Assembly (NCBI RefSeq): GCF_030052815.1
Contig: NC_079505.1
Span: 27,544,843-27,608,842 of the forward strand
Direction: 5' to 3'
Source of the DNA: Hevea brasiliensis
Taxonomy: Eukaryota > Streptophyta > Magnoliopsida > Malpighiales > Euphorbiaceae
Length of the DNA: 64,000 bases
Each line of letters starts with the position of its first letter. Position 1 is the first letter of the stretch. The position numbers and the translations under genes were made by a program. This document shows, one piece after another, positions 47,415 to 60,030 of the stretch. Below the pieces are notes generated by a model. That model saw nothing but the letters and a program-made list of their open reading frames with translations. It was not told the origin of the DNA and searched no databases.

Positions 47415-49492
47415 CGAAGGAGCGGAAGCATGAATATTGTTAGATTAGAACATTCAATTAAAAAATTTTCTTCTAGGGTTTCATGCATCATGCAATATCC
47501 ATTACATACCTAATTGATTTTAATGTTCAAATGTATATTAAAACTCTTTTAATATGTATTAGGATCTACATTTTCCATTTAAGATTTTTGAATTAACAAA
47601 TTAATTTATTAGAATCCTAGATTAATACAAGAATATGTGCACTAACCTTTTGATGCATTGTAGATGTGATTGGTACCTTTGGGAAGCACCTAGGATCCTA
47701 AATATTGTCCCTCTAGTTTGTTCACACCAAGATTACTAATGGGAGCCCCTTGAACAGCTTCTCAAGCCTTGCCAACCAATTAGAAATTAGGGATTTGCCT
47801 TTAAAAGGTTGTAGATGTATATAGGACACTAGAAATAATTTCTAGCAATTTTAATCCAAAGAAAACAATTGATTTCTCTTTGAATTGATGAGAAAAGATG
47901 AAGAGAGGAGAGGGAGCTAAAGGTGGCGACACACTTGAGGGAATAAGAAGAGTAGCTGAATTTTTCTTTCTTTTTCCTTTTATAATTAGGTCATCACTTA
48001 AAACCCTTGCCACATGTCATCACCTGATTGCATCTTAATTTTAATTAACCTAATCACATTAAGCCAAGTGTCAATGCTAGATTTAATCTTGACTTTGATT
48101 ACCTTGCCTAATAGGAAGACAAATGGCAAACTTATATGGTGCTATGTGTCACCATCTCATGGTGCCACATGTCACTCTGGGAAATGACCAAATTACCCTT
48201 ATGTTGTAATTTTGAGTTCTCAACCCAAAATCATTATTTCTCCTCTTCTAATCAATTTATATCAAATATAAATTAATTAATTAATTTCTCATAATTAAAT
48301 TCATATTTAAACACTTTAAATACAAATTTAACTTGTACTATACATCCAATAACCTAGATTTGGTTTCAAGCCATGCTAGGGACTTTGTAATCTTATTGCA
48401 AACCAAACCTATTTAATTAATCAATTAAACTCTTTAATTAATCAATTAAATCACATTTAACTTAGTGATTATTTTGTGTATATGTGTGACTTACTAGGCT
48501 CATCACTAATTGGTAATAAGATATGATATTAACTCTTAATATCATCAGAACTCTTTCTTACCATAAATGATTTCTCTAAATCATTTTAGGCATCTCATAG
48601 ACCATGGTTGACACCTAGCATAGCATGCCATTGCCACCCAATCAGTAACAAGGAATACCTTTAAATGAATGTATAATCATATGTTACCATGCACTAGAAT
48701 CTCTCTGTTACAAAATCCCAATTCGAGCTGGAGTCATAGTTTATGTTAAACCCCATTTGTTATAAATATTATGTTCTCTTTTAATTCCAATTCTTGATTA
48801 AAAAGATTTTCTTATCAGAAACTCTTTTCTGACTAAATCTGTCTGTCCTGGTCAAGAACTTGAAACATTAAGAACAATTAAATGAACATAGGATTTTATC
48901 TGTATTTACTTAGGGTAACAGATTCCATCTTGATCAAGACCTACCTCCATATATAACTAGTAAGAGCCAACATATGCCCATATACCCATTATGAAAGCGG
49001 TATCAAACTCAAACCACCTATATACAAGATAACTATGTTATCTTAGGTCTAAAGATTATATGCACTGATATGATATATGACAACACATTGACAAGAGTAA
49101 ACTCCATGTGCTTGTCATATGCGTCACTGGTTCGACCTACTTATCATGTATAAGTGCTTATCATGTTTGTTATATGGCATGAGACTCACCATTTCATCTT
49201 ATTTATATCTCATATAAATACCTTGGGAACAAACATGAATACAATATTTTTAGATAAGTTATGTCCTGTGTGAAGTATCCTCAATTGTAAATCAATTTAT
49301 GATACTTTGTGCTAGAAATACTATCACTCATATTCTTAACAACTTAAGAATAGAATTTCTAACAAAAAATTAATGGACCTTTTCTATTACACATAAATAC
49401 ATTATGTAAATAAAAAAGTGAAATTGCTTTTTATTAATAAAATAGGTATAAGATACATACTTAATGATATGCTCTAGGCCATACTACTAACA
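47415..49492 (-). repeat. C1 5' LTR
   Basis: 2078 bp, complete. Its transcription-sense end is CCTTCG (CA lost) and its start TGTTAGTAGTATG. Same family as S1 and S2. No gene. Confidence 0.93.
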
Positions 49493-50682
49493 TTGAGGTG
49501 TGTGCCAGTAGGAGAAGAAATTTGAATGAGTACCCATTGATTTGTGCTAGCTAGCCTTGGTATGCCTCATTAGCCTTTTGCTATTGGGAGGAATTAGCTT
49601 TGTTGTGGTGTACAACTCGATATTATTTTTGTGTCATGCTCTAAGCTGTGTGAATGTTTTTAACATTCTTTAACTTATGAAAATTTGATAAATTGTGATC
49701 GAAATAAACATTTGTCAATGTTTGAACAACATTATATTGCTTTATGATTTAAGAGAATTGTGAATAAATTATTACTATTTGGTCAAATGGTTATTCAAAT
49801 GAATAATTTAAATGATTGAAAATATTGGTTTTTGGGTGTCATGAATTTTGAAGAATTTAGAAATGTTCAAATTTTATTTGTTATAGTTTGGCAAAGCATA
49901 ACTTGTATTAAGTTTTAAATTATTAGTTATGCACCACTAAGTTCACTACTCAGTAATAGCTTTATATGCTGTCGCTGGTGAAAGAAAGGATAGAGCAATC
50001 AAGTGAGATCACTTGAAGTTGCAACTTGAAGACAGGCTGAGATAAATTTTGAGTATATTGTATGTATACCCGTATGCATTAGTTTGTGATGTAATCATGT
50101 AATTATATGCATGTAAGCACGTTTGAGCAGTGTACAAAAACTGTTGTAATATTATTTTGGTATGTAATAAAATACTGATTATTGTAATATTATCTGAAAA
50201 TTTTATTTACCTATATATGTTTGTGAAATAAATTTTATTACCAAAATGAATGTAGTACTTAAATTTCTTTCTAAATTTTGTAACTAATGAATTATTTCTT
50301 ATATGATGAGTTTTGTTTGAAAATGAATTGAGTTGATTGCTAGAAATGATTTATCAATTATTGAGATTGGATGGGAAGATTTTATAAATTACTTTTGCAG
50401 GTAAATTAAAGAACTGTTTTTACCCATTTTTAGCTGTAATCACACGAATTTTTCATAAAATTTTTAAAATGCCTAATTATTACTAAATAATTTTTATGAT
50501 ACATCCTTGAGTTGAAAACACTTAAGATAAATTTTTATCACCGTGCTAAATTTTAAAAAATGCATTTGTTTTGTCAAAATCCCTTTTAGTGTACTTAATA
50601 GATTATCGGTAGGCGAAGTTCAGTAATTTATTAGGTATACTACGGGATCATGTCATACCTTACGGAGGAGGTAGAGTGTGAC
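49493..50682 (+). mobile_element. L3: G3-family LTR piece, plus strand
   Basis: Last ~1.2 kb of an LTR of the G2/G3 family (TTGTGGTGTACAAC, GCACCACTAAG, ending AGAGTGTGACA). It breaks the G4 integrase on its right and is itself cut by C1 on its left; its first part is not in the window, so it was lost in the same deletion that truncated C1 and G4. No gene. Confidence 0.78.
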
Positions 50683-51110
50683 ATGAGCCATCTTTATACT
50701 GGCTTGGTAGCTGTTATTGTAAGCGAATTCTACCAAAGGAAGATATTTCCCCCAATTCCCTTCACAATCAATGACACAACTTCTTAACATATTTTCCAAT
50801 ACTTATCATATAATTCATGTCATATCATTACTATCATGTCTTTAACATCTATAAAAAATTTAATAAGTTTTAAGGGTTACCTATATCACCCTTTTGGACT
50901 GTCCATCTGTTTAGAGATGAAAAGTCATACTGAAGTGCAGTTGATTGCCCAATGATCCGTGTAACTTCTGTCGAAGTAATTCTCAGGTCTCGGTCAGATA
51001 TGAGCGATATCGACACTCCGTGTAACCGTACTATCTCAGCTATGTAGATCTCTGCTAATCCTTAGTCTGTCTTACTAGATCTAGCTCTATAATCTTATCC
51101 TTATCTTGAT
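50683..51110 (-). pseudogene. G4 integrase fragment with intron-like insert
   Basis: Minus strand, from about 51070: AEIYIAEIVRLHG, LISDRD (second catalytic Asp), then about 50923-50881 TDGQSKRVI with Lys where catalytic Glu is usual and TAG for the final Gln. After the 78-bp insert it reads [30 protein letters not shown] and stops at L3. A stop also replaces Gln before TDGQS. A scrap resembling the integrase C-terminus (LDLVRQTKD) lies upstream at about 51110-51075, out of normal order, so the region is rearranged. Confidence 0.82.
50803..50880 (-). other. Intron-like 78-bp insert in G4 integrase
   Basis: On the minus strand it begins GTAACCC after the codon for the last Gln of the VIQ motif and ends ATATGATAA before GTATTGGA (VLE). 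It has the same position as the G1 insert (10262-10336), similar length, AT-rich, with stops. The 3' end is AA rather than AG, one G-to-A change. Confidence 0.72.
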
Positions 51111-51395
51111 TTACTATAAAAAATACGTAGCTCTACACAATTATCCCAAGTTGGTACTGTAATCTGTAGCAACACAAACATCGAGAACATTGTATAGTTA
51201 CCATGGTATATCCCAATAGATTAGATTTTTTTTTATACTTATCCTCAATCAGTTTTGCACTCATCCACTTTCATCTCATATACAGTCTCTTTCTTATTTC
51301 CATCTATTATTTTTAACATTATCCTTTTTGGTTGATATCTACAATCACGTGATGACCTAAAGGGTTGGTGACAAGTATGTCATCTTTTGACCCAT
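51111..51395 (-). other. G4 scrambled interior
   Basis: The first bases after the protease frame still read LVTNPLGHHVIV (end of protease, about 51390-51340). Then no recognisable domain. A block at 51124-51170 matches G3 40816-40863. Confidence 0.6.
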
Positions 51396-51810
51396 CTATC
51401 GGTATCCTCTTCCAACAGGAGGTAAAATGCATATATAGGCGTGAACATAATTAGGGTCTATCAATACATATTTAACAGTATTATAATTAGAAAATGTACC
51501 TCTGAAAACGTCTATTAGGTTTAGCTCCTCCCGAGCCATAGCATACACGCGGGGTGCTACTTCAACCTCGGGCTGTTCTATAGTCTCAGAAGCCCTCTGT
51601 GATGTACCAGCTGTCTTTGGTCTCATTGGTCTTCTACCCTTCTGTACTGTGTGGTGGAGCTGTGGGAGCACTCCTCTGTGGGTAATCTCTCAAAAAATGC
51701 TCTGTGGACCCACATCTAAAACATCCACCCGTCAGCAGTCTACACTTTCCTCTGTGTTTCTTCCCACAATGTGTACAAATTGGCACCGGGGTTGATCTTC
51801 GTGCTATAGG
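51396..51810 (-). pseudogene. G4 gag zinc region and protease
   Basis: Minus strand. CTHCGKKHRGKC, then a knuckle CFRCGSTEHFLRDY whose last Cys has become Tyr (about 51720-51680), then the linker VEVAPRVYAMAREE and protease block NLIDVFRGTFSNYN, VLIDPNYVHAY near 51470-51440. The catalytic Asp is kept, but the next residues (Gly-Ser-Thr in the family) are changed. Inactive. Confidence 0.85.
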
Positions 51811-52247
51811 ACCCGTAGAACTGCTAACTGATACACATGTCTAACCTCCTCTCCTCGGGCAAATCAGAACCTCTACCTCTGTTCTCTGCTCTGAATCTGA
51901 CCCTGAGACCCCCTAGGTCTCTTTCTCTCTGTAGTAGCTATGTTGGACTTGCTAGGTCTAGACCCTCTCTTGTGCTGCCTGTCCCTCCTGAACTGCTCAT
52001 CATTTCTAACTCTCTCTACTGGGGTCCTATATACTGGCTGAGGAGGTGGTGGCATAGCTCCAGTAACCTGACGGAGCAATTGAGTCATCTACTCTAAGAA
52101 GGCCTACTGTGTCCTTACTAAAGTACCCAATGATGGTTCTGCTCTATTGCTATTGCTCCCTCGACTAGATGCAGATGCAGGTGCATGACTCTCTACCTCT
52201 TCCTCTATCGGTTTCGGAGACTCGTGCTCTAATGGATCGAATGCCAT
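51811..52247 (-). pseudogene. gag: G4 gag N-terminus, capsid core deleted
   Basis: The start ATG is at 52247 (MAFDPLEHES), followed by an acidic/proline-rich leader and MTQLLRQVTGAMPPPPQP. After VYRTPVERVR it jumps to NDEQFRRDRQHKRG, which normally lies after the capsid domain, so about 250 codons are missing. Two TAG stops (near 52105 and 52090) replace Gln and Trp codons. The plus-strand open frame at 51837 is a shadow. Confidence 0.85.
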
Positions 52248-52372
52248 CGATCCTATAAAACAGACAAAGAATAAATCTGTATTAGTGTTACCTCGACTCT
52301 ATTTAAAGGCCCATGTAGATGATGCACTCTATCTATTTCTAATAATCTAGCTCTAGGACCGCCTAAACCTTT

Positions 52373-52384
52373 GCTCTGATACCA
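52373..52384 (-). other. G4 primer-binding site
   Basis: The minus strand reads TGGTATCAGAGC, 5 bases from the 5' LTR at 52390. Confidence 0.93.
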
Positions 52385-52389
52385 CTAAA

Positions 52390-54918
52390 TGTGACGCCCC
52401 TCACCTATCTACAGTGTAGCTGAGCGAGGAGTTCCACATTCAGTGCCGGAGCATCCTATCTTATCCTGTCATGTTCATTGTTAATTTTTTTAACTTTATA
52501 GAAAACATGCAAATTTTTTTTTTTATATCCTAATTTATTTCTGTAGAAACCTGGGTAGAGTTCCCTCTGTTTTATTAACATCTGGCAAGTTTCATTAGCT
52601 ACCTGTTAAAAACGATTTCATATCTATTTATCTTGTCATATAACATATCTTTTCTTACTCATACAATTTCAAGTGAATATATTTTTCATTCATTCATTCA
52701 TATGGGAATTTATATACATACATTTACTGTCTCAAAATATAATTACAATTTATTACAGAGTTCAAACTTAATATACATTAGACTGTACATGATACAAAAT
52801 GCAAAATCCTAGTTACATGGGCCCTACCAAAATAAAACACTGCTGAGGTGGACACTGAGCTATAGCTGTAGCAAATCTGGTCAGCGTGTAGTCAATACAC
52901 TACTGTGGCGGCTGTTGCTGTGTCTGGTGGGTCTGGTCTCTAATACCTACGCGATGAAAAATCCAATGCGCTAAGCAAATTGCTTAGTGGTGCATAATCT
53001 TAAAGCCAAATAACTAAATGATTTTAAATGACAATAATATGTGTAATTTCATAATTCTAGGTCAATTACATATTTTATAGTACTTTGGAATCAATATATT
53101 TATTAGGATCTTATCTATGCATATATTTCATTTTCAGTCTCCTTAAACTCATATTAGTGAATTTGTCATCAATTCTAAGACATTTATAAATTTCCTGCAC
53201 TTTGGGAATAGTTAAATTTAACAGTATTTTTTCTGTTCATTTCTTATATAGTCTAAGTCATTTATGACTTTTCTGTACTTTGAAAATAAATTAATTATCA
53301 GTATTTTTTCTGTGTATTAATTTCATTCTCTGGCTTTTTAAACTCATATTAGAGTCTTTGGAATTATATCAGTGTATTTTATGTCATATCAGTGTATTTC
53401 ATGTCATATCTGTATATTTGTGCCCAAGTAACCTATAACAAACTATAATGCTGGATACACAGGAGTATACGGGTTAGACAGCCATATGTCTACTCGGTAT
53501 ACATCTGTCAGGCACGAGGCTAGCTGTCAGGCACGAGGCCAGCTGTCAGGCTTGTAAAGCCAGAAATAAAGTTAGGCACAATAGCCAATAAATAGGCATA
53601 TAGCCTATAGAACAATCATACTAGATATATATTATCAGTTCATGATTTTCTCTATAGGCAGTATTGCTATCTGTAGTCCCTAATTGGTATACCAATGGAT
53701 CCAACTATATAAATATAAGCTTAGGTTTACTATGGCCAATTAAGTATTAATAATTATTTAATAGAATTTTTATGTCCATGTATTGTGGGCAAATGGCTCC
53801 CACATAACTATTTTATGTGATTCGACATATATTGACTTATTAGGGAAAAGTTAATAATTTATTTCAAGAACCTTTCTTTAGGTTCAATTTTCTTTTTGTA
53901 TCTTAATTTTTGCAAATCAATTTGAACAATTTATTTGGATGCCCTGTAGTAACATGTAGGCCTAGTATTTTTCATAGGATTTGTTGCCTATGTCTTATAG
54001 TCATTTAGAAATTTTTAATTGAAAATTTTCAACCCTTATGGAATTATTTATAGTCACATTATTGGTTTGAATTCAAATAGCCTATATTAACATGCTTTCC
54101 ATTTAGGTCAACAGCTTTGACCTTAAATTTAGGCTTCATACATTTATAATTTGAGAATGATGTCTAAAACAAAGTTTTAGGTCTATTTCTTAGCTTTCCA
54201 AATTGGTATGGCTCATTTCAATAGAAGACTTCTAGTGGGAAATATGCTTAAATGAATATGCTGGGTTTAATGGTCACTTGTACCATTCCCAGTTTTTGTG
54301 CACTAACTTTTACCTATCCATTTGATTAGTTTGTAGCTATTGTTTGGCCACAATTCCTTCATGGAAGTTGTTCCTCTATGTCTTCTCTTTATTTTCCCTT
54401 TTGAGTTATGTCAATTGGATGTTTAGAACTCAAGTTATGATCGGATAACCATAATGATTCACTTGTATTATATAGATGTTTTTAAGCACATTTGTATAAT
54501 ATTTCATGGCATTTAGAATAACAATCTCATGCATAGTTATTGATTTCATTAACTTTTGTAAATTCCAGTGTCAGGCTCTAAATTCCTTGTTTCTGCAGTA
54601 TTTCAGGTATTTTGGTGAAGTTCTAGAGCATAGGAATGCGAAGGGAAGCTTAGAAAGGTCAAAAGACTGAGAATTGCTGCTGATACAAAGTACATGAGCC
54701 GTATAAGAAAGCCATGGACCCGTGTAAGATTCTGCCAGAAGAAATTCAGGAGAGCCATGGAAGAAGCAAAATACACAGGTCGTGTACCTCGACCCATGTA
54801 ATATCCCTGGACCCCTGTAAGTCTTAGCCAGGCCAGGCTTAAAGAACTTCTAGAAGAACAAAAGTACATGGGCTGTGTATTTAGACCTGTGTAAGCTCCT
54901 GCATTTTCTGGGCAACCT
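52390..54918 (-). repeat. G4 5' LTR (U3 edge missing)
   Basis: Starts TGTGACGCCCCTCACC (plus orientation) and matches 23490-25910. Stem-loop TAAGCAA/TTGCTTA at 52972-52986; palindromic CACGGG/CCGTG-type words at 54690-54890. It is cut at 54918 by L4 without its TG end. The open frame at 54603 runs across this joint and is not a gene. Confidence 0.85.
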
Positions 54919-55838
54919 TGTAACACCCTCACTGTAGCAACTCCGTACATTCTACTGTTCCGGTGACCGGTGTCGGTCCGAATAGCTAGAACATCTGGAA
55001 GAATATTTAAATTAAAGTGAGGAACCACAATTAACTCAAATATTAATAAGAAAAGTTTAGGAAAAATTTTAGAAATAAAATACAACCAAGTTAAATAAGC
55101 CGAGCCCTAACGATGGGTAACCCAGTGGGAAGTTGTGGTACTCGCAACTAGGAGCCCTAGACCTAGGGAAAAATTCATAAAATAATTTTTGGGACTCTAG
55201 AGAAGAGTCATTGAGAGTTCTATGGCATTAGAATGCTAAGAAAAGGCTTAGAAATTTTTTAATCGGTACAGACAATTTTGGTCTGTTAAGCCAAACGGAG
55301 GGCATTTTGGTCATTTCGTCTTCAGAGATTATTTTTGGCCGACTTGTCCAGTTAATTAAATAATTATTATGATATAAAATGTGAATAAATATTGCTAAAA
55401 ATTAAATTAAAAATGAGTAGAGAAGAAAAGAAAAGAAAATGAGAAAAATGTTAATTATGGCATCACCATGAGGTCATTAAAAGTGCTCCCACCAATCACA
55501 TTTGAACAAGCTATTAAAAACCAATTAAAAAGAGGTAAAATGAGGTAAAAATTAACAAAACACAATCTGCTCTTCCTCACCCCAAACCAGACGTTTCCCT
55601 TTCCCATACCCATTCCACCATGAAAGCTCACCAAAGCTCCCAATCTCACCTCATCTCACCTTAAAACCACTATATAGCTTCACAAAAATTTATCTTGCAA
55701 CTTGAACATCCTTTAGGCAGCCAAAAGAGGAAGAAGAAAAGAAGTTTGGCTGGGTTGAAATTCAGCTCCAACAAGGTTAGTGTCCAAATTTTTACTATTT
55801 TGATTTAATTCATGTTTAATGGCATGAATTGTGTATGC
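54919..55838 (+). mobile_element. L4: G1-family LTR piece, plus strand
   Basis: Starts TGTAACACCCTCACTGTAGC with GTGACCGGTGTCGGTCC, as G1 does at 1172 and 11110, but ends after about 920 bases at about 55838, where G6 leader begins. CTATATAG at 55670-55677 is a plausible core promoter. No gene. Confidence 0.82.
55670..55677 (+). promoter_or_regulatory. Possible TATA box in L4
   Basis: CTATATAGCTTCAC about 750 bases from the LTR start, in the sense direction. Prediction only. Confidence 0.4.
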
Positions 55839-56245
55839 ACACTAGTTCTTTCTACTTATCTGTGCCTAGGAACGCCTAAACCGTGCTTTGATACCACTAA
55901 ATGTAATACCCCTCACCCGTCTACAGTGTAGCCGAGCAAGGCGTGCTACACGGCGTCCCGGAGCACCTGATCTTATCTGATTTCATTACATGATTACTTA
56001 TTCAAAAGCTTTATCTAAGGTTTAGGCTATTTTTACTATTTATCAAAATATGACTAATTTGAAAATTTCAAAAATTTTAACGATAATCCGACAGAGAGTA
56101 GGCTGTAATTTGGACTAACAGTTCTTCTAAACCTGCCAAAAATAATTTCAATATATATACTCAAATTCATAACTCATATTATCTCAAAGCATTCTCAACA
56201 GTTTCTCAAACTCAGATTCAGTCTCAAAATTTCCCAAACTCAATC
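55839..56245 (-). mobile_element. G6: leader, primer site and LTR end
   Basis: Minus strand. The leader (55839-55884) matches the G5 leader near 63770-63812. The primer site at 55885-55896 reads TGGTATCAAAGC (one mismatch). The LTR begins at 55902 and follows the reverse of the G5 LTR end (63400-63747) to 56245, where G5 is inserted. The rest of this LTR should lie beyond the window. Confidence 0.85.
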
Positions 56246-56561
56246 TGTAACATCCTCCCTATACGTGTTATGTACGTTCTATTGCTCCAGTAGTCAAATA
56301 ACAGTCTAGGCAAGTTAGGATGTCTGAAACTACACTTCGGTGATAATGAACAGACATATAATGATGAAATAAATGAAAAGAAAATACAAGAAAAATCAAA
56401 CAAAAATGAAAGAGAGAAAATGTGACTAAGTTAAACGAACCAAACCCGTAGCGATGGGTGACCGCACCGGGAAGTTACGGCGAGGATCGTTGACTAACCC
56501 TGGACGCGGGGAACCCCGAAAAATATTTTTGAGACATAATTAAAGGTTTATTGAAATGTAA

Positions 56562-56566
56562 TTGAC
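56562..56566. repeat. S4 target-site duplication (TTGAC), left
   Basis: TTGAC before S4 and again at 59667-59671. Confidence 0.93.
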
Positions 56567-59500
56567 TGTGACACCCCTTACCCGTCTACAGTATATCCGA
56601 GTAAGCTATGTCACACGATGTATCCAGAACACTCTATTTTATCTCAATTAATTTTTATCATAGTTTTGAATACAATTTGTGAAATATAATTCATTTAAGT
56701 CATTTATTAAAATTATAATTTATTTGAGGTTCCGAAAATTTTATAGAAAATCCGGCAGAGTACCGGCTAAAACTGGAGAAAACCGTTCTTCGGAACCTGT
56801 TAAAAACACTTCCAATAATCATTTCTCATCATTCTCAAACTCTAGAGATCATCAAAATCTCAACATTTTTCTATTTCATTTCTCAATCATTCATCTCATA
56901 TGATAATCATGTACAAATCACAAATAAACATTCACTTTTCCATTCATCAACACAATTTTCATTATTTACATGAAAATCAAAATACATTACATAAGCTTCA
57001 TTTACACAAAGGAAAATAAAAATCAATTACAAAATACCAAAATGAAGCCTAGTGTCCTACCAATGCACTGTAGGTGGTGAGGTGACACGGACACTATGCA
57101 GAGCTGCAAGATGGACTCACCCAGTCTGCGGTTTACTGGGCTCACGATCAGTATCTCCAGAACCTACGCGTGGCAAAAGCAACGCGCTAAGCAATGATGC
57201 TTAGTGGTGCAATAATAAAATAAAAGAAAATAGCAGAAAATAAATATGTATTGAATGTACATGTCTTATTTGTTTTGTATTTGTATATCCATTCATTTCG
57301 TTAACTTTATCCACTTTCATTCATTTGGTTGCCCAAGTAACCTATACTGGACGACTGGACTGGATAAATGGGTAAACTGGCACTAGGTATCAAGTACCTC
57401 GGGCCGTCACACCATCGGTCACATATGTATCTCCCAGTGTGCAACAGAACAGCTAACAAGCTGTAAATAATATTAGGCACGAGGCCAAGTCTCAACACAA
57501 TATCAAAATGGCTAAAAGCCATAAAATCACAGAATGGCATAATGCCATGTGCGATCGCTAATCGAACCCTATTGGCCTGCCAAACTATCCAAACCAATCT
57601 TGTTAGGTATACTAGGGCATTTGATACTTTAAAATTCTTCAATTTGTGAATTTCAAGTTTTGGTGTCACTATTCACTTCATTAGTCAACAAAAATGTTGA
57701 CTTCTGGATAGAAAATAGGTGCATTGGTTTTAACACTCCCAATGTACCACATTTTGCATTTAAAACTTGTTGGAATTAATCACCAAATCCATTTCCAAGC
57801 TTAGCACTAAGGAGCAGAATTTTCAGTTTTTGTACCATAAGTTTACTGTTCCATTAGGAACTGTTACATTGGAAATTTGAGGAAATGGTAAACATGAAAG
57901 TTGTTCCTTATTTTGTCTAGTTGAATTTATTTTTTTGAATCACTCCATTTGGAGTTTTGTAGCTCCAGATATGGTCCAAAAACCATAGCTGGCCGGATTT
58001 CCAATCTGCAGAATTTACCAAATCTACAGTACCATGAACAGTGACTGCCACTGCCTTGTTGAATAGGTTCTGGTCATAATTTGAGGTAGGTTTCTTCATA
58101 AAAGTTGTTTTTCTATATCTCATCTTGTTGGTGTAAAAATTTCAGGTCAAATGGACCATTCTACAGTGAGTTATGGCCAAATGAACAGTTACTATTCATT
58201 TGGTCATTCTGCAGAATTTGCTTGCAGGGTATCCGGATTGGGGCCAACTTTTGGTCCACTTGCTTTGGTCTTTTGGGCATGGTTTCTTCAGAAAAATTGT
58301 GCCATTATAAGTCTAGTTTCATGTCCAATTGGCCAAACACCAATTGAACCTACACAACCAAAGATATTGTAGTCCAAACAGGCTGGATTCACAGCCTCCT
58401 TGCTGCTGTCCCTAGGCAGCCTACCATTTCACTTTGCCATGCTATATTTCAGTCCAAATTATGGTCAACTTAGCTCAAATGGTCACTAATTGACCATTAG
58501 AATGTTCTTTAACAATTTCATAAGCCAAGTCAAATTTTCACTCCCAAACCCTAGCCCAAATTCAAAGTTTACACCAATTACCTTAGTTAGCACACCAATT
58601 CATTATACATGTGTATATATACCTTAAACATCATCTTTAGTCCACTCTAAGTCCATCAAAACAATCACTCTTATTCCTTCCTTAGGGCTGCCGAAATTCA
58701 AGGAATATATATACATAAATTTCATTCATTTAATTCACAATTCCTTACTTATTTTAAGTCCTTAATATGGAATAAAAGAAGTATAAGTATAAATAGGCAC
58801 TAACCTCTTTGCTCAACTTATTGAACTTGTGAAAACTCTAAAATTTCTCCTCTTTGTGGCTGCCTAAAGCTTCCTTAGGGTGTGTGGATATGTTTTAGTG
58901 AAGGTGACTTAGGGTTTTAGGGTGAGGTTTGAGAGATTTTTAAGCTTGATTGGAGTGTTAATGGAGGTTTAGGGCAAGGGTATGATTTCAGCTGGTTTGA
59001 GAAAGGAGGAAGCAGCTGGTGTTTTTAATTTATTTTGTCTCAATTATCTCTTTTTATTAATTAATGAAATGGTTGTTTGATTATAATTGGTGGAAACTTT
59101 TAAATGACATCATAATGATGTCATATTTGGCATTTTATTGCATTTTCTTTTCTTTTCTTTTCTACTAACTTTAAATTAGTTTTTCATCAGCATTAATTCT
59201 TATTTTATGTCATAATAATTATTTACTCAACTGGACAAGTCAGCCAAAAATCACCTCTGAAGGCGAAATGACCAAAATGCCCTCCGTTTGGCTTAATGGG
59301 TCAAAATTGTCTGTACCGATTGAAAAATTTTTCTAAATATTTTCTTGGCATTCTAATGCCATAGGGACCTCAATGACCCTTCTCTGGAGTCCCAAAAATT
59401 ATTTTATGAATTTTTCCCCGGGTCTAGGGCCCCTAGTTGTGAGAATCGCAACTTCCCTCTGGGTTACCCATCGCTTGGGCACCGGCTCATTTAACTTGAT

Positions 59501-59666
59501 TTTATTTTATTTCTAAAATTTTTACTAAATTTTTCTTATTAATATTTGAGTTAATTATGGTTCCTGACTTTAGTTTAAATATTTTTCCGGACGTTCTAGC
59601 TGTCCGGACCGACACCGGTCACCGGAACAGTAGAATATACGGAGTTGCTACCGGGAGGGTGTTACA
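56567..59666 (-). mobile_element. S4: G1-family solo LTR
   Basis: 3100 bp, TGTGACACC to GGTGTTACA in plus orientation, flanked by TTGAC, with no interior. Left end matches the reverse of the G1 LTR end (TACCCGTCTACAGT); right end has CACCGGTCACCGGAACAG. Stem-loop at 57188-57203; modules at about 57895-57975, 58090-58180 and 58285-58350. The open frames at 57307, 57917, 58105 and 58151 are LTR sequence. Confidence 0.93.
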
Positions 59667-59671
59667 TTGAC

Positions 59672-60030
59672 ACTAGAAATATCAAAGAAAAATTAATAGA
59701 TTAGTACAAAGAAAAATGAAAAATCGAGAAACAGATAAAAATCGGGAATATAACCCGAAGTGGGGTATTTTGGTCATTTGACACATAGTGTTGCCTTTTG
59801 ACCTCAATCTCCATTAAAAATAAATGATATTACACTTAGAAAATTTCAAAGAAAAACTAGAAAGTTAGTATAAACAAAAAATAAAAATTAAAGAAATCGG
59901 TGGTACAAGGAGTAAATCGGTCTTATCGAAAAAGTCCGAACTTGACCCGAAGAGGGGCATTTTGGTCAATTGACACCTAGAGTTGACTTTTGACTTAAAT
60001 GTCCATGAAAAATAAGTGGTATTATATTTT
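59672..60030. repeat. Imperfect direct duplication in G5 LTR
   Basis: Units of about 170-190 bases starting near 59672 and 59841 share AATTTCAAAGAAAAA-type starts, GAAG(T/A)GGGG(T/C)ATTTTGGTCA, TTGACACATAG/TTGACACCTAG and CCAT(T/G)AAAAATAA. Confidence 0.75.

Larger units (their letters stand above)
25911..49492 (-). mobile_element. C1: Ty1/copia element with three nested insertions
   Basis: Minus-strand copia. The 5' LTR is 47415-49492, the primer site 47401-47412, and the leader 47400-46666 plus 36637-35797. The gag start is at 35796 and pol runs leftward to about 26300. The purine tract is near 26241, with a truncated 3' LTR. The joins across S2, S3 and G3 are supported by 5-bp duplications, and gag reads across the S3 join. 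Order PR-IN-RT-RH (integrase before RT) defines copia. I do not assign a lineage. Confidence 0.87.
23490..54918 (-). mobile_element. G4: decayed Ty3/gypsy element hosting the central nest
   Basis: Inferred from two matching same-orientation LTRs (23490-25910 and 52390-54918) with gag, protease and integrase remnants and a primer site next to the right one. RT and RNase H are missing. The rest of the span is later insertions: L3, then C1, then S2, S3 and G3. Both G4 LTRs have lost their U3 edge, the left by a deletion joint at 25910 and the right at L4 (54919). Alternatively, two G4 copies were brought together by deletion. Confidence 0.65.

Noticed and set aside
54603..55085. 160-residue minus-strand frame
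   Set aside because: It runs across the joint between G4 LTR and L4, so it cannot be an ancestral gene.
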